Positions 34,929 through 47,042 are shown, numbered from the stretch's first letter. The stretch is DNA of 64,000 bases from Aquanectria penicillioides (GCA_003415625.1 PYIU01000001.1:5394746-5458745), one strand, 5' to 3'. Notes: a model not told the origin generated them from the letters alone. Numbers and translations: made by a program.

Positions 34929-37900
34929 TAGTACCTGCAACCAGGCGAGCGATGACATATGGGCAAGTTGCCGGCGGCATCCGCGCCGCCACCAGTGCTG
35001 GCCACCAGTACTGGCGCCCGGCCAAAGTTCCCAATCTGTCCATCCCAACCTGACTGTTCCATTTGTCAGCGGCAGTGTTCTCCCTGGTTCCCAGACTTGA
35101 CAAGTCGTGTGCGTACTGGGTACGGCACAACAGTACCAAAGGTAGCTTCCGCCCACTGATTGACTCGTGTTTTTGAGCGTGGCTAAACCAGGCCAATTCT
35201 GGCTCAATGACGATGGTGCACCAAAGACAAGCAGAGACGGGGTGGACGGAGTGCACAAAGGGGAAGAGCGGTATTTCGAGTCGGTGAAGTCTCGGGAAAA
35301 CGTCGCAAAAAAGGATTGCGCGGAATAGCTTGACACCTCAGGCCATAATGCCACGGCAATGGCACGACCACTGCCACACCCTTTGGCGATATCGGCGAGA
35401 AGTTGGTGCTGCAGTGTCGCAAGGCGGGTTGCGCTGATGGACTTGCTGAATGATGAGGTTGTGAGCTATGGGGATTGATGAGATTGATAAACGACTAGGT
35501 AGCCGTTATGTATCCGCAGTTTTTTTTTCTGGTAGTTCTTCTGTCCCACGCTCTGTGGTTGTCACCATGTCCCACAGCATTTGCCCTGGCAAAGAGGACC
35601 CAGGAGGCGGCGCCACGGAGGCAGGGGTTGGGTATCTTGCTGGCTTGCCCTCCGACCAGGCCACGGCGCAAAGATGGTTGAAAAAAAAAAGTCGTAGCGC
35701 TCAGATCCAGAGCTAGCCGTTTCTCGGGAATGACACCTGTCTCGGTGTTCCCGCCATTCTGCGTTGCGAAAAAAACGCTGACGTACCCAATGGGCAAGAC
35801 CGGGTATGCCCCGGGTTGGTAAGTGAGAGCGAGTCCGAATAAGTTGGAAAAATAAAACACACACAACAAAAAAGGGCGCTCAGCGCGGTCCGAGTCCAAA
35901 TGTCGGGCAGATGACCGAGCACCGGTGTGTTTCTGATCATGGCATCGTGGAATCGTGGTCTGAGGGAGTATTTGGGGTTGCGAGACGTTGAACGAATTGA
36001 CAGGTGAGCGTCAGCGGCTCAAAAAATGGACAACTTCTCCAAATGCGCCTCCTCACGGGAAGGACTCCACCTCAAGCTTCTGGAGCCAGCATCGAAGCTT
36101 CCCTTGCCTCCTCGTCGCTGTCGACCAGCTGCACTGGGCGGGAGGGTGAGGGGTTCCAAGGGGGTACCGGCTCCACCAAGATCTGCTTTGGTGGGTATAA
36201 CCGCGGTGTTTTTCGGGAGCCATTGGACGGCCCCGTTACGGTCCCAAAAGACCGATGTGAGATGAGAAGGACCCTGCCTGGGGTGAGCTTCGCCCTCGTG
36301 TTAATCCATCCGCGTGTGCTGTACGTTTCAGGCCCGATGCGGATGCGGATGCGCAGAAGTGCACTGCTGGCTACGGCTCCGAACAGACCAGGTGATGAGA
36401 GAGTTCTTTTCCGCAGATCCTATTGAATTGAATGAAATTGGACCAATTAGTGCCTCGGGGGCAATTTGCTTTTGCTCTGGAACGGGGGTGCAAAAAAAAA
36501 AAAAACAAGGAAAAAGAAAAAAAAACAAGCAAGCAAGCAAGCCAAAAGCGTGTCACGAAGGTGCAGATGGTCAGATCGTTGAGTAGCTTTCCTTTCTTGG
36601 CACGCGACGTTGATGGTCAGGAAGCTGTTCTAAAGGCAAGTCGCTGTGGGGCGTGCCAACGACCACCACAAGGGAACTTTGCATGCTGGAAAGCTGGGGT
36701 GAGAGGGCTACAAAGGAAACCGGACCTCGCAAGCATTGAGGAACCAATGATTCGAAAATGGCCAGTGCTGGATACCAGCCTCCTTGCGAACAGCGGCAAT
36801 CCAGGGAGTTGTTGGAGATTCGCTTGACTCGTGGATCCTGCACATCATCTTGGGATCCCGGCATCCTCGAGTCACGAGCCGAACGCCAACCCGTGGGTGA
36901 ACATAGCGTAGTTGGAGGGGCGTGAGAGGGGTGAGCAAAATGGCCTGCCCAGGTCACGATGCCAGTACATTTTACGTACCGCCCTTGGGAGGCGCATTGT
37001 AGTGCCAGCTCCAGGACAGGCCAGACCTTGGCCGCGACAGGTGCCAAGAGCTTCCGCCTGAATTCGGCATGGGATTCTGTGATTAAACCGCTCTGCAGAG
37101 ACTATCAGGCGCGCCTTGTTGTGAGGTGTCATGCCATGGCATGTCGAAAACAACCTAGCACTCCTGTGATAGATCACGGGCTGTGAGAAACTTGTCGCCC
37201 AAAGTTTTGCCGTCTGCAAACAAAGGTATTACTGTGCGCTGCAATTGGCCACCGACCGAGACGGCCGAACACATCTACCTAAAAATGTAGGTTGGCAAGG
37301 TGAACTCTGAAAATATGCTCAACACAAGATTTAACACAGCCCGTAGATGAGACTTGTCTAGAGAAAAACGCAGGGCGGCCTCTGGTCGCGTGAAACATTC
37401 TGCCTTTGGACGGACCGTCTCAGGGTGTTCAGACAGCGACAAAGCTGCCGCGCGTTGCAGATTATGTTTCCATTACCTTCTGGCCATCATCGTTTATCCT
37501 TGGCCCGTAGCGTTTACACTAGTGCGAGTCAACTATCGAGGTTGCTCACAAGATCAGGCAAGAAAACAAAAATTGAAATGAAAAGGGCTGCATGAGCTTG
37601 TCGAGAGATCCCGGTGCGAACTCGGCGTCCCGAGTTTGTGAATGAGGTAATGCGGTGAGAAGACTTGGTTTGGCGCGAGGCTTCGTCGGGCCAGCCAGGC
37701 CGGCAACGATACCGGGAATCAACCGGCGCAACGCGTACCGGGCCCTCAGAGCGTGCGAGCAGTGGTGAAGGCAGGTACGCACTACTTTGGACTTTCGTGC
37801 GAATCACCAAACGGACGCGTGCTGGTTAGGTGTACCTGTTACCAAACCAACCTCACCCCAACCTCCGTCGATACATTCGCCCCTCCCTTCACACCTTTGG

Positions 37901-39344
37901 GCGCAAAGACAATCAGTACGTAGTGCACTTTTTTCCTTCCCTTCATCCCTTGTGCATGATCCTGGCTTTGGGAAGAGCGATTCCCTGGCCATTTCCAGGA
38001 TGGCGCGAGACGAGGTCGCATCACGAGCATCGGTGCAAGTGCCGCTGGATCCCTGACGCAGGACAGACATTGGACACAATCTGATACCTGATACTGGGAG
38101 TAATGTTGATGCGGCGGTGCTGACCATGACGATGGAAGGGATGCCTGTGAGGACGGAGGCAACTTTCAAAGCTTTGTCCAGCATCTTGTCGACCTCCCAG
38201 CCTCCAGCCTCTCTAGTGAGGCCTCGTTTCCCAGTTCAAGCCCCAACCCGGACGATGTATCCACCCCCCTTGTCGGGCGGTGTCGGACGGCGAGACCGCT
38301 GCCGATACCGATGCCGCGAAAGCCCTCGCTCGAGTCTTTGGATCGTAGCGCATTTTATTAAATGGTACGGAGTATGCACTGAGGGGTCGCTTATTAAAAG
38401 GCCGACGCCTCCCTCTCTGTCGGCTGGGATGCTACGTAATCGACAGTGCCAAACAAGGTGACGAAGAGAAACAGAGACACAGTTTTGGGCGGCGTCATGG
38501 CTGGTGGTGACGACCTGGGTAGGATGTGCGTGCCCTTGACGCCGGTACCGATCTGTGGTGTTGGAAGGGCACGTATTCCGAAGTTGCGTACCAACATACC
38601 GATCAAGACTCGGGCCAGCGGTGGGTACCACTGGGATACCTGGGTTACGCCTAGTCACGGCTGCAGTCAGGAGGTGACATCTAGGTAGCCAGGCTCTTGT
38701 CTTTGGGCCCCAATTCTTGCGGCTTAGAGCGGCAATGGCACCCACGCTAGGCGTGAAATTGGTCGAGCGACTGATTTCGCCGTAGTCCCGATTTGAGGAA
38801 GGAGACAGGGGCGTGCAATATAATCAGCCATGGGTGTGTGGTTAGCCGTGTCAAAGGAGCCAGAAAAATTGCCCGAAAAAAAAACCAAGTCAAGTAAAGA
38901 AAAATTTGTCGGTGCTGCAAACAGCTGGCGGCCAAGTGTCGAGTCGATGAGTGTTCCCTGCCAGCCAAGTCACTGGTACATGGAACGGTGCGCTCTCAGT
39001 GCTTGCTGGCTTGCTCGGCGTCTCTCGTCTCTCGTCTCTCACTGGTAGGAAGGTAGGTAGGAAAATTTCTGGCGCGTTCTTCTCTTTCTGTCTGCCGGTC
39101 TCTCGCTCTTCTCTCGGACTTCTCTCTTTTTCCCCTTCTTTCCTCCTTTCTCCCCTCCCGAAATCCCCTCTACCTTTCCCCCCTTCTGCCGTCATCCTTG
39201 CCCTCGCATCAAGTCCAAATCAATCCGCCGTCGAGACCAATTTTATCATCGCCCGCGTCGACGGTTTCTTGCTGTCTCTTTCCCGCCCGCGATAGCTCAG
39301 GATTTTGCGCGTCTGGCGCCCCGGCCGGCCCCATCCAACACGCC

Positions 39345-39400
39345 CACAACCCACAACCCACGACCCACGACCCACGACCCGCGACCCACGACCCGCGACC
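39345..39400. repeat. 7-bp tandem repeat (CACGACC-type), eight copies
   Basis: Eight consecutive seven-base units (two CACAACC, then CACGACC/CGCGACC variants), in the C/T-rich region upstream of the C2H2 gene. Confidence 0.85.
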
Positions 39401-40382
39401 CTCTGGTCTATTTTTTTTTTCTCCTCCAGCTCTCAGATCCTAGCCCCAAGCAGCCTATCCCATCACATTCTGACTTCGCTGTGGTTCCCCGTGGGCCCAC
39501 TTCCCATCCAAGCATTTACCCACTTGCTCGCTGCCACTGCCCACTCAGTGTGCTTGTGTGCCAGGCAAGCAAGCCAGCCAGGTCGTCCTTCCAGCAGGCA
39601 TCTCAACGGTTCCGCTCACGTCGTCCCTGCTGCTCTCTGCTGCTCCTGCCGTCTTGGCCGTGCTGATCACGCTGCGCTCTCATTCTCACTGGTCTCGGCC
39701 CTGTTTGCCGCGGCTTTTGATTTTTCAGCACTCAACCAAAATCTGTTGCTAGTCGGTTCCGAGGCCGGATTACGACTGGCTAGCTAGGTTCTTTGGGAAT
39801 AAAAAAAAATTCCCTGAACACGCTAAAAAAAACCGCCTACTACGGAGTGCTACCGCTACCGCTGTTACCTCCGTGCCCTCACCTCACTTCTTCACTCCTC
39901 GCGGTCGCACACCCACCGCATCCACTCCCACGCGAACCCACTTCTTTTCTCGTCTCGCACCTCTCTCTTTTTCTTCGCTGCACGCCCTCCCACCCACGTT
40001 ACCCACCATCCGCAGCCCACCCTTCCGGCCTGGCTGCCCTGACAGCATCCGTCCGAAAAAAAATAAAAAGGTTCGAGACCCAGTTCTCCACTCTGCACCC
40101 TTCCCCAAACACCACCTCGAGAGGGACCTGCCACGAGCCTCATCCACCTTCCGGGAACCTCATCTGCGGAGCTTTGCAATTGCAACTTGCACTGCACTGT
40201 GCCTGAGTGATCACTAGTTTGCCTCGTCGCCTCGCAAACTTGGATCTTGTCCTCCTCGGCAATCTCGACCTGATCTTGCACACACCTCGTCGCGAGGTCA
40301 GTCTCTGTTGTTCACCCCGGACTCTTGTGTCGCGACCTCTTGACCACGGTCCCATCTCAGAGCGCGTCTACCCAAGAGTAGC

Positions 40383-43374
40383 ATGGACGGTTCGCAGTAT
40401 CCCGCCAATGGTGTAAACGCGACTTCATCTGGTCAGACTTATCCTTCACCAACCGCCATCTCTCCCAACCAGCTTCAGACGGGCTCTCCCCTACCTCAGA
40501 CTCTCCCGCCTTTGCAACCTCCAGCCGCAGCCATGCAGCCTCTCTACGGTAGCCACCCGCACACACCGCGGACGCCGGGCACACCAAACACGCCCGGCTC
40601 GACTTCAAACCTCCCTAGCTACCAGCAGACCTCTCAACCTGGTGCACGTGGTGGTCTCTACTCGATGCCTCAGCAGAGCCAGTATCCTCCTCCTCAGGCC
40701 TATGGAACCTCTGCCATGATGCCCCAGGCGACTACGACCGCGTCGCACCCGCAACCTATTGCTCCCGCGCCTATTGGTGGACGAGGACCTCCTGTGCTGC
40801 GCCCTATGCCCCCAGGCGGCATCATGTCGCAGCCTGGTGTGTCGTCGCCTTACGGACCTGGCTCGCTCATGCAGCCTTCGTCGGTTCTCCAGGAGGGTGA
40901 GCAGCCCACTCACGTCGTTGGCTCTCAGGGACGCCGCGGCATCTTGCCCAGCGCTCCAGGCCGACCCGCTGCCCCTACTGCTGGCTCTGGCGCGAAGAAC
41001 ACCGTGATTCCCGTCAAGGATGCCGATGGCAAGTTCCCTTGCCCTCACTGCACAAAGACTTATCTCCACGCGAAGCATCTCAAGCGCCATCTCCTCCGAC
41101 GTAAGTGCAACCTGGGATGCCTTTGGATTGTTGACACACTGACGCAGGTTTCCAGACACCGGCGACCGCCCTTACATGTGTGTGCTCTGCCGCGATACGT
41201 TTTCCCGAAGTGATATTTTGAAGCGTCACTTCCAAAAGTGCTCTATCCGTCGTGGAAACCCCACCGGAGCTAGCCACTTGTCCCACCCACAAGCTCACGT
41301 TAAGAAGAATGCCCAGGCTCAGAAGGCTGCTGGTCTTACCCACGAAGGTGACCTGAACCACCTGAACGGCCTCAACAACATGCCGGGCGACAACATGGTT
41401 CACCCCTTTGGCATGGTTCCCGTCTCAGACGGCATGAACAACATGGCCGGTGACCAGAGCCAGCTTTCGCGCTCCAGCTCGATTGGACGCCTCGACAATG
41501 GTAACAGTGCTGATAGGCGTAACATGACCGGACCCGTTATGGGTAACTCGCAGCCCTACGGCACTGACGTTTCGAGCTCCATGAACAACCAGCAGCTCCC
41601 TGGCTACAGCATGCCCCCGGGCCAGAACGGAATGCCCATGTATGGCGGCTCAAACACAAACCAACAATCTGGCCTTGATTGGTCTCAGATGTTCCAGGCT
41701 GGTGCGCATCAAACCTACGTCAACACCTCTTTCAATCCTAATCTTGGACAGACGCAGATCGGAACCAAAACCGAACCTAATGCCGGGCCCGGAACGACAG
41801 GCGCCAGTGCCAGCGAATCCCTTCCTTCGAATTGGGGGATGCCATTAAATCTCCAATATCCATATAACCAACTCTCAGATCAAATCCTCAACTTCTTTTA
41901 TCCTCCCAACCAGGCGATCGACCCCTCAAGCGCAGGGATGAATCTTTATTTCTCACCCGACAACATCAAAGACTTCTTGGACAAGTACACCCACTTTCAC
42001 ATTCACGTTCCAATCCTACATGTTGCAACATTCAAAATCACTGAAGCGTACACGGGCTTACTTGCAGGCATGTGTTGTATCGGTGCTTGCTATTCTGACC
42101 GCGTCACGCCAGCCAATGTTCGTGAAATGATGGACTTTCTACGTGTCGCGCTCGAGCGTGAATGTAATATAATGTCTGCCGCCGAGCTTCACGACTCACA
42201 ATTGAGGACTGCCTCTCGAACTGACATCGAAGAGCTTCAGGCTGTCATGCTGCTGTGTATTCTTTTAGTATGGAACGGGACCCCCCAGCAACGTGACGGG
42301 GCACGTCACATCCATCCTCTTCTCGTGTCTATCGCGCGGAAGCTCGATTTGCTTACGCCACTGAATGTGCCTCCTCTCAGATCACCTCTGCATCACGGTG
42401 ATGCCATCTCGACCAATGTGAATTTTCAAGATTTCAATTGGGAGATTTGGATTGAACAAGAAAGGCGGATACGTTTAATGTTGGGCATCTTCCTCTGCGA
42501 AGCGGCAATGGGACTGTATTTCAACTGCCATTCGCTGTTGGATGTGTTCGAAATTCATGTCCCCCTGCCCGCGGATGACGCCGCGTGGGATGCCAAAACA
42601 GCAGCGGATTGCGCTTCAGCCCTAGGACTTGACGGTCCCAATGCTGCCCGCGAGAAGAACCCTTACGGCACGCAGCGAGCACAGCAGCCGAAGATGGATT
42701 GGGCTCTGAAAGCTCTTCTTCATTCTTCATACGAGTTACAGCCTGGGAGCACGAATCTTTACGGCAAGTTCATTTTGATCCACGGAATATTAGTCTTGAT
42801 TCGTCGCACTCAAGTAGAGGGCGATGCGTCTCGAATTTTCAACTACGCGACCCCACCTCCTAGTGATTGGATGATTCCCTCCGAAGCCCACAGCGGCAAG
42901 GGTTCTCCCGAGAACGGAATAGGTGGCAAAATGGATCCGCAAAGTTTCAGTGCTCTCAACGTCGCGCTTGACAAGTTCAAAACCAATTGGGATGTGGACA
43001 TGTCGGCACAGTTCCCACCCACAATGCCGGCATCTAACAATCCTCGAAGGCATGGGTTCTCGAGGGACGGAGTTCACTTCTACTGGTTGGCCAAATATAT
43101 GCTTCAGCATACTCGACCCGAAGAACTACAAATGGCACCTGACGTGCGGTTTATGCAAGTCATGCAGCTCTTGAAGTCTGTTAGGGCTTGGGTCATGTCT
43201 GACGGAGCATCACGAGGAGAAGAATTAGGATCAGTCGGGGAGATTGATGATCAATATGGAGCTATGGATTTGACATTGGAGATGGCAAAACTATTTACCC
43301 CTCTACCAGATGTGGTAGGGGACGCTGGCACTGCGTCTGTCAAGACGGAAATCGACATAGGGGCGACCGCATGA
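40383..43374 (+). CDS. C2H2/C2HC zinc-finger transcription factor with fungal_trans domain
   Basis: Nuclear regulator, 978 residues, exons 40383-41100 and 41156-43374 (intron 41101-41155, GTAAGT...CCAG). Residues 1-210 are Pro/Gln/Ser-rich. Finger 1 is classical: C220, C223, H236, H240. Finger 2 uses C248, C251, H264 and C268, so it is a C2HC finger. The intron splits the codon of H240, the last zinc ligand of finger 1. A Gly/Asn/Met-rich linker follows. The fungal-specific regulatory domain (PF04082-like) begins near residue 480: ILNFFYPPNQ, FLDKYTHFHIHVPILH, LLCILLVWNGTPQQRDGARH and ERRIRLMLGIFLCEAAMGLY. The combination of N-terminal zinc fingers with fungal_trans is a known fungal architecture; I do not assign a named orthologue. 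The 9.2-kb upstream interval suggests a long regulatory region (inference). Confidence 0.9.
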
Positions 43375-43971
43375 CATGATTTTCACAAAGAAAAAAAAAG
43401 CAAATTGGGGAAGGGGGTTGCATTCGGAGGCGTTGCATTCTGATTTTTTATTTTCTTGTGTTCTCTGGCTCACTGGGTTCTTGATTCGATTGTTTCTGGA
43501 ACAGTCGTTTCTTTCTCACATGCATCCATGGTCGGTATTTTTGGTTTTTTTTTTTGGTGTTGTGCACTGCATTTTCGTCGAGGATAGACGGTGGGGGAGG
43601 AGTTGTCCGCTGCATTATTAGACTTTGATCAAGATAGAGAGGGAGGTCTACCGGTAAAGTGGTCTTCCGGTGGGTCATCACGACTTCATGGCTTGGGCTG
43701 GTTAATGATGTTTGCTCTTGACACACGCTCGGTCTGTTCTTGTGAGTGATAGCATTTTCAGATGAAACGGAGGATGGATTGGGGCTTGGCTTGTGCAAAG
43801 GTCGCCTGTATTGTTGAAAATGAGCACGAAGCAATAGATTGGTACAAGATGCGAGCATCACTTGACTGATTTGATTATGCGTGATGTGTTGATGTGATGA
43901 ATAACTCTAGCCTAGAACTGGTGTTGAAACTGTTGTAGCTCAGGCACCCTATAGAGCCATTGTCCCATCCT
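43375..43971. other. Convergent 3' regions of the C2H2 gene and the 66-aa gene
   Basis: 597 bp between convergent stops. No supported gene. Confidence 0.6.
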
Positions 43972-44246
43972 TCAGCGTTCTTGAGTTTTCTCAACGGCAA
44001 TGATTTTCGGTATATATTGGTCTAGCTTGGCTTTGTCCTCCTCGCTTGGAGTGTATCCGAATTTCTCCTCGGCACGGTCAGAGAAGTAGAGGCCTCCGGT
44101 GCCCCACGCAATGACTGCTAGGCCAACGCCGGCCCGGGTGTTTGGGGAGAGGTTTTTGAAGGCTCTGGGGCGAGTTGAAGAGAGATGTGAGCAAAACGAG
44201 CTTACTACAGTTTAGGGAGGTTGGGCCGTTTCGCTCACTTGAACAT
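43972..44246 (-). CDS. Small conserved-looking single-pass membrane protein (66 aa)
   Basis: Too short for ordinary ORF listing. Exon 1 is 44239-44246 (only ATG TTC AA, 8 nt) and exon 2 is 43972-44164; intron 44165-44238 (GTGAGC...CCAG, phase 2). The product starts MFKAFKNLSPNTRAG, has one hydrophobic segment (about residues 13-29, GVGLAVIAWGTGGLYF), then a charged tail (SDRAEEKFGYTPSEEDKAK) ending EKTQER. The frame shows normal codon choice and no low complexity, and the pattern of one membrane helix plus a short soluble tail resembles small fungal mitochondrial or ER proteins. I cannot name the family. It is divergent from the F-box gene across 229 bp. Confidence rests on the clean splice and protein-like composition. 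Confidence 0.7.
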
Positions 44247-44475
44247 GGCTGTTGATTGATAGAAGAGGCTTGGGTCGATGTTACATGACCTACACTGGCT
44301 GTAGTATATGAGAGTCAATTAATTGATGAAGATTGCGCGAGATTGAGACGTGAACATACATGCAGTGGACCATAGGTGGGTGGATGGGCTGAATGGCCGG
44401 CCGTAAGAAGGAAAAGCGTGTATGGAGTAGCAAAGGCTGACATTGGCTTTTGATGAAATTTGAAGGTTTAGAGCC
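44247..44475. promoter_or_regulatory. Short bidirectional promoter region
   Basis: 229 bp between the divergent starts of the 66-aa membrane protein and the F-box gene, the shortest divergent spacer in the window. It must contain both promoters if both starts are right. No defined site is claimed. Confidence 0.45.
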
Positions 44476-45876
44476 ATGATAAAACCACACAGGGGTGCGG
44501 GTATCACTCTGGACCCAAACTCTCCTGCCCCTCATCAAGACGGCAGTCTGCGTTTCTACAAACCTCATCATCAACAACAACAATTGGCCACACACAGACG
44601 AGGGATCCTTGACAATAAAGCCATGGAGGCCCGGAAGATGATCGCCAATGCTGATGCTGATGAACAGCCAACCCTTCCTCAACACTCGGCTCTTCAGCTA
44701 TTGCCGAATGAACTGATTCTCTCTATAGCATCGTTTCTTGACTTGCTTGATTTCAAGAACTTGAGGTTATGTTCAAGATTGCTTGCAAATGTGACGAGAC
44801 CTCAGCTCGCTTTAGAAGAGTTCGTCAGTCTCCCGTGGAGGAGAGATGCCCAACGACTTTCGGAACTGTCACAGATGCCTGAATGTGCACGTCGCATTCA
44901 TACTGTCAAATTTTATCTTGCACGGATGAACGAGGAAGAAATAAAGCGAGAAAGCGTGTACCACTGGGGTCGAGGGCACCCAAACGTACATCATCTAGTC
45001 GAACAGTGGGATTTGTATTTTGAAACCCAGGCCTCCAACCACGACAATCCCCACCTGCTGTTGGACCTGGTTGAGCCGGCCCTGTGGAGACTTACAAACC
45101 TGGACTCTGTATTCTTGACTTGGACTGAGTGCCCATGGGCTATCGAAGAAGTTAGTGGGTGGTTCGACGATGAAAAGTCAGTTGATCTCGCTGGGAGAGA
45201 ACTCTTCAATGTCCAGCAGGTTGTTCTCGATGTTCTGCAGAAACGCAATGTGCCTTTGAGGCGGTTGGCAATCGAACCGATGGAGTATCGGAAGCTTGCG
45301 CTACTTTCTTCTCTAACTGCTCAAGGTAGAACCTGCTTTGAGTCCATCACACAGTTAAGGTTGGTGCTTGAGGGCGAGGGTCGCCCTCAAGAAGGGAAAC
45401 TGGAGGATTTTATTTCATTGATGCCCCTCCTCCGAGAGTTACGAATTCATGTGCTTCGAATGCCTTGGATCTCGGCCAATGTTCCCTTCCTCCAGAATAC
45501 TCACCTCGAACATCTAGAATCCCTCGATCTTTCGGATCTGTCTGTCACTTTGGATAGTTTGGCATCCTTTCTGAGGTGCCATAGATCGACCCTTAAAATC
45601 GTGAATTTGCGATCTATGCAAGGTCTGTCAAGTTCTGGGGACTCCCCAGGCATGACCTGGGAGCTCGTCTTTGAACTGATGAGCCAGAGCCTCCAGAAGT
45701 TAGAAGGCGTTCGGATCACCGGATTTTTCAGACAAAAAGGCGTGGGCTATACTTGGATTTCCGGAAGTAACACTCTTGGAGTCCATGTACGATATGGAGT
45801 AGACGGGGCCAAGATAGAAAAGTTTATCCTAGAGGGCGGTGAATGTCCTCGGATAGACTGGCGACCCAGCGACTGA
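44476..45876 (+). CDS. F-box protein
   Basis: Probable substrate adaptor of an SCF (Skp1-cullin-F-box) ubiquitin ligase, though the substrate is unknown. It is a single exon of up to 466 residues. The F-box is at about residues 73-115: LQLLPNELILSIASFLDLLD followed by FKNLRLCSRLLANVTRPQL, with the conserved LP, L, I, L, D pattern. The rest is rich in leucine with irregular repeat-like segments (LRELRIHVL, LEHLESLDLSDLSVTLDSL, LKIVNLRSMQ), compatible with a degenerate leucine-rich repeat domain for substrate binding. The first 50 residues have no clear homology, so initiation at a later in-frame ATG (for example MEARKM, 44623) is possible. Confidence 0.85.
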   Translation: MIKPHRGAGITLDPNSPAPHQDGSLRFYKPHHQQQQLATHRRGILDNKAMEARKMIANADADEQPTLPQHSALQLLPNELILSIASFLDLLDFKNLRLCSRLLANVTRPQLALEEFVSLPWRRDAQRLSELSQMPECARRIHTVKFYLARMNEEEIKRESVYHWGRGHPNVHHLVEQWDLYFETQASNHDNPHLLLDLVEPALWRLTNLDSVFLTWTECPWAIEEVSGWFDDEKSVDLAGRELFNVQQVVLDVLQKRNVPLRRLAIEPMEYRKLALLSSLTAQGRTCFESITQLRLVLEGEGRPQEGKLEDFISLMPLLRELRIHVLRMPWISANVPFLQNTHLEHLESLDLSDLSVTLDSLASFLRCHRSTLKIVNLRSMQGLSSSGDSPGMTWELVFELMSQSLQKLEGVRITGFFRQKGVGYTWISGSNTLGVHVRYGVDGAKIEKFILEGGECPRIDWRPSD

Positions 45877-46453
45877 GACGATATCACAAGCATATGGATT
45901 TAACTTGAAGCAACATGAAGAAAGTTCTTCTGGCGGCTCATACCTTCTATGATTCGACGCATACTCTACTCGACGTGGAGGAAGATGTGGTCAACGAACA
46001 ACACATCATAGCCTGATCATGGGTGGACAACTCCAGAACTCTCATTGGCAGAGTTATTAAAACAGGGATAACGACGTGGCAAACAGGCGATTCGCAATAA
46101 ACAAAATGGCGGTGTTCACATGCGACCTGCAGCTATTCCGCCAATCCTGGACGAGGGTTGGTTGAGTAGGCGAGGCCAAGGTGGTGCTCGAAAAACCGGT
46201 TTCCAGGAACGGTTGCATCGCGAGGTGTCAATCTTACGTTGTAGGGCACGTCACTCATATCAAAAGCTGGGTATAAATCAAAGAGATGTCGCAAGACAAT
46301 GATGGAATAAAATGAAGGCGATCTTGGATTTGGATTCATCAGTGAGGAAGCCAACTACGTCGTGTGAAAGAGAGATACTTCAAGTTGTGTGTGTCGAAAA
46401 CTGACAGGCATCGCCAAATAAGAAACCATCATCAGATCTATTGTACCGCCCCG
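45877..46453. other. Interval between the F-box gene and the 100-aa gene
   Basis: 577 bp in tandem orientation, containing the F-box 3' region and the promoter of the next gene. No gene seen. Confidence 0.55.
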
Positions 46454-47042
46454 ATGGATTCCACACTTGTATCGATCTTAGTGAGCGTGTTCGTCGTCCT
46501 TGTCGCTGGTGCCGCCGGCTTTTGGGCGCATAGCACTGGTCGCATGGATCCGATCATCGCAAAGATTGGGTAAGCCAGCAATACTTCCCTACCCCCCCTC
46601 TAGTCAAGCAGAGTCTCGTAGCCTTGCAAGCAACGAGACAGAAAAAGGAAAATAGAAAATAAAAAAGCAAATAGCAGTGCGGAGGGGTTATCCCGCAGCG
46701 TGCAAGCTATCAGAGAGCATCACAACTGAGACATGATACAGGGCTTACTTGGCGAAAGCCAAAGCAGAGGCAGCACTAGCGGGCGGGCAAAAGCAAGCCC
46801 AAGAGCAAGGGATGAAGGTGGTGGACGAGGGTGAGAAGACGACAGGTGAGTGGATCAGCAAAGCATGGCGCCTTCATGTTGCCCTTCGGAGCGTGGGGAA
46901 GAGGCAAATGTGAGACATGACGAGAAAATGTGAGAGCGCTGACGTAGTCTCCTGGACAGATGCCGCCGAGGCCGCCGTTGGTTCGGTCGGCGATGGACTC
47001 GGACTTGGAGAGGACGATGGAGAACTCAGGAAGCGACTGTAG
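46454..47042 (+). CDS. Small single-pass membrane protein (100 aa), unknown function
   Basis: Three exons, 46454-46569, 46742-46845 and 46960-47042, with introns starting GTAAGC and GTGAGT and ending ACAG and ACAG; phases 2 and 1 match. The product begins MDSTLVSILVSVFVVLVAGA, a strong N-terminal membrane anchor (about residues 4-25). Next come a short linker (FWAHSTGRMDPIIAKIG), an Ala/Lys/Gln-rich likely helical segment (AYLAKAKAEAALAGGQKQ) and an acidic Gly/Ala/Asp tail ending ELRKRL. I do not recognise the family. Splicing is supported by three consistent junctions and by the loss of low complexity only in the joined product. Its position between an F-box gene and a long repeat-rich gap gives no functional hint. 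Confidence 0.68.

Larger units (their letters stand above)
31144..40382. other. 9.2-kb gene-poor interval upstream of the C2H2 transcription factor
   Basis: Largest gene-free stretch in the window. It contains a TGG microsatellite (34335-34364), a 200-bp TA-flanked MITE (34729-34928), a 7-bp tandem repeat (39345-39400), and a long C/T-rich stretch from about 39040 to 40380 that probably includes the leader of the C2H2 gene. None of the open frames (for example 33810-34475, 36571-37047, 38236-38745) has a domain I recognise. Confidence 0.6.
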
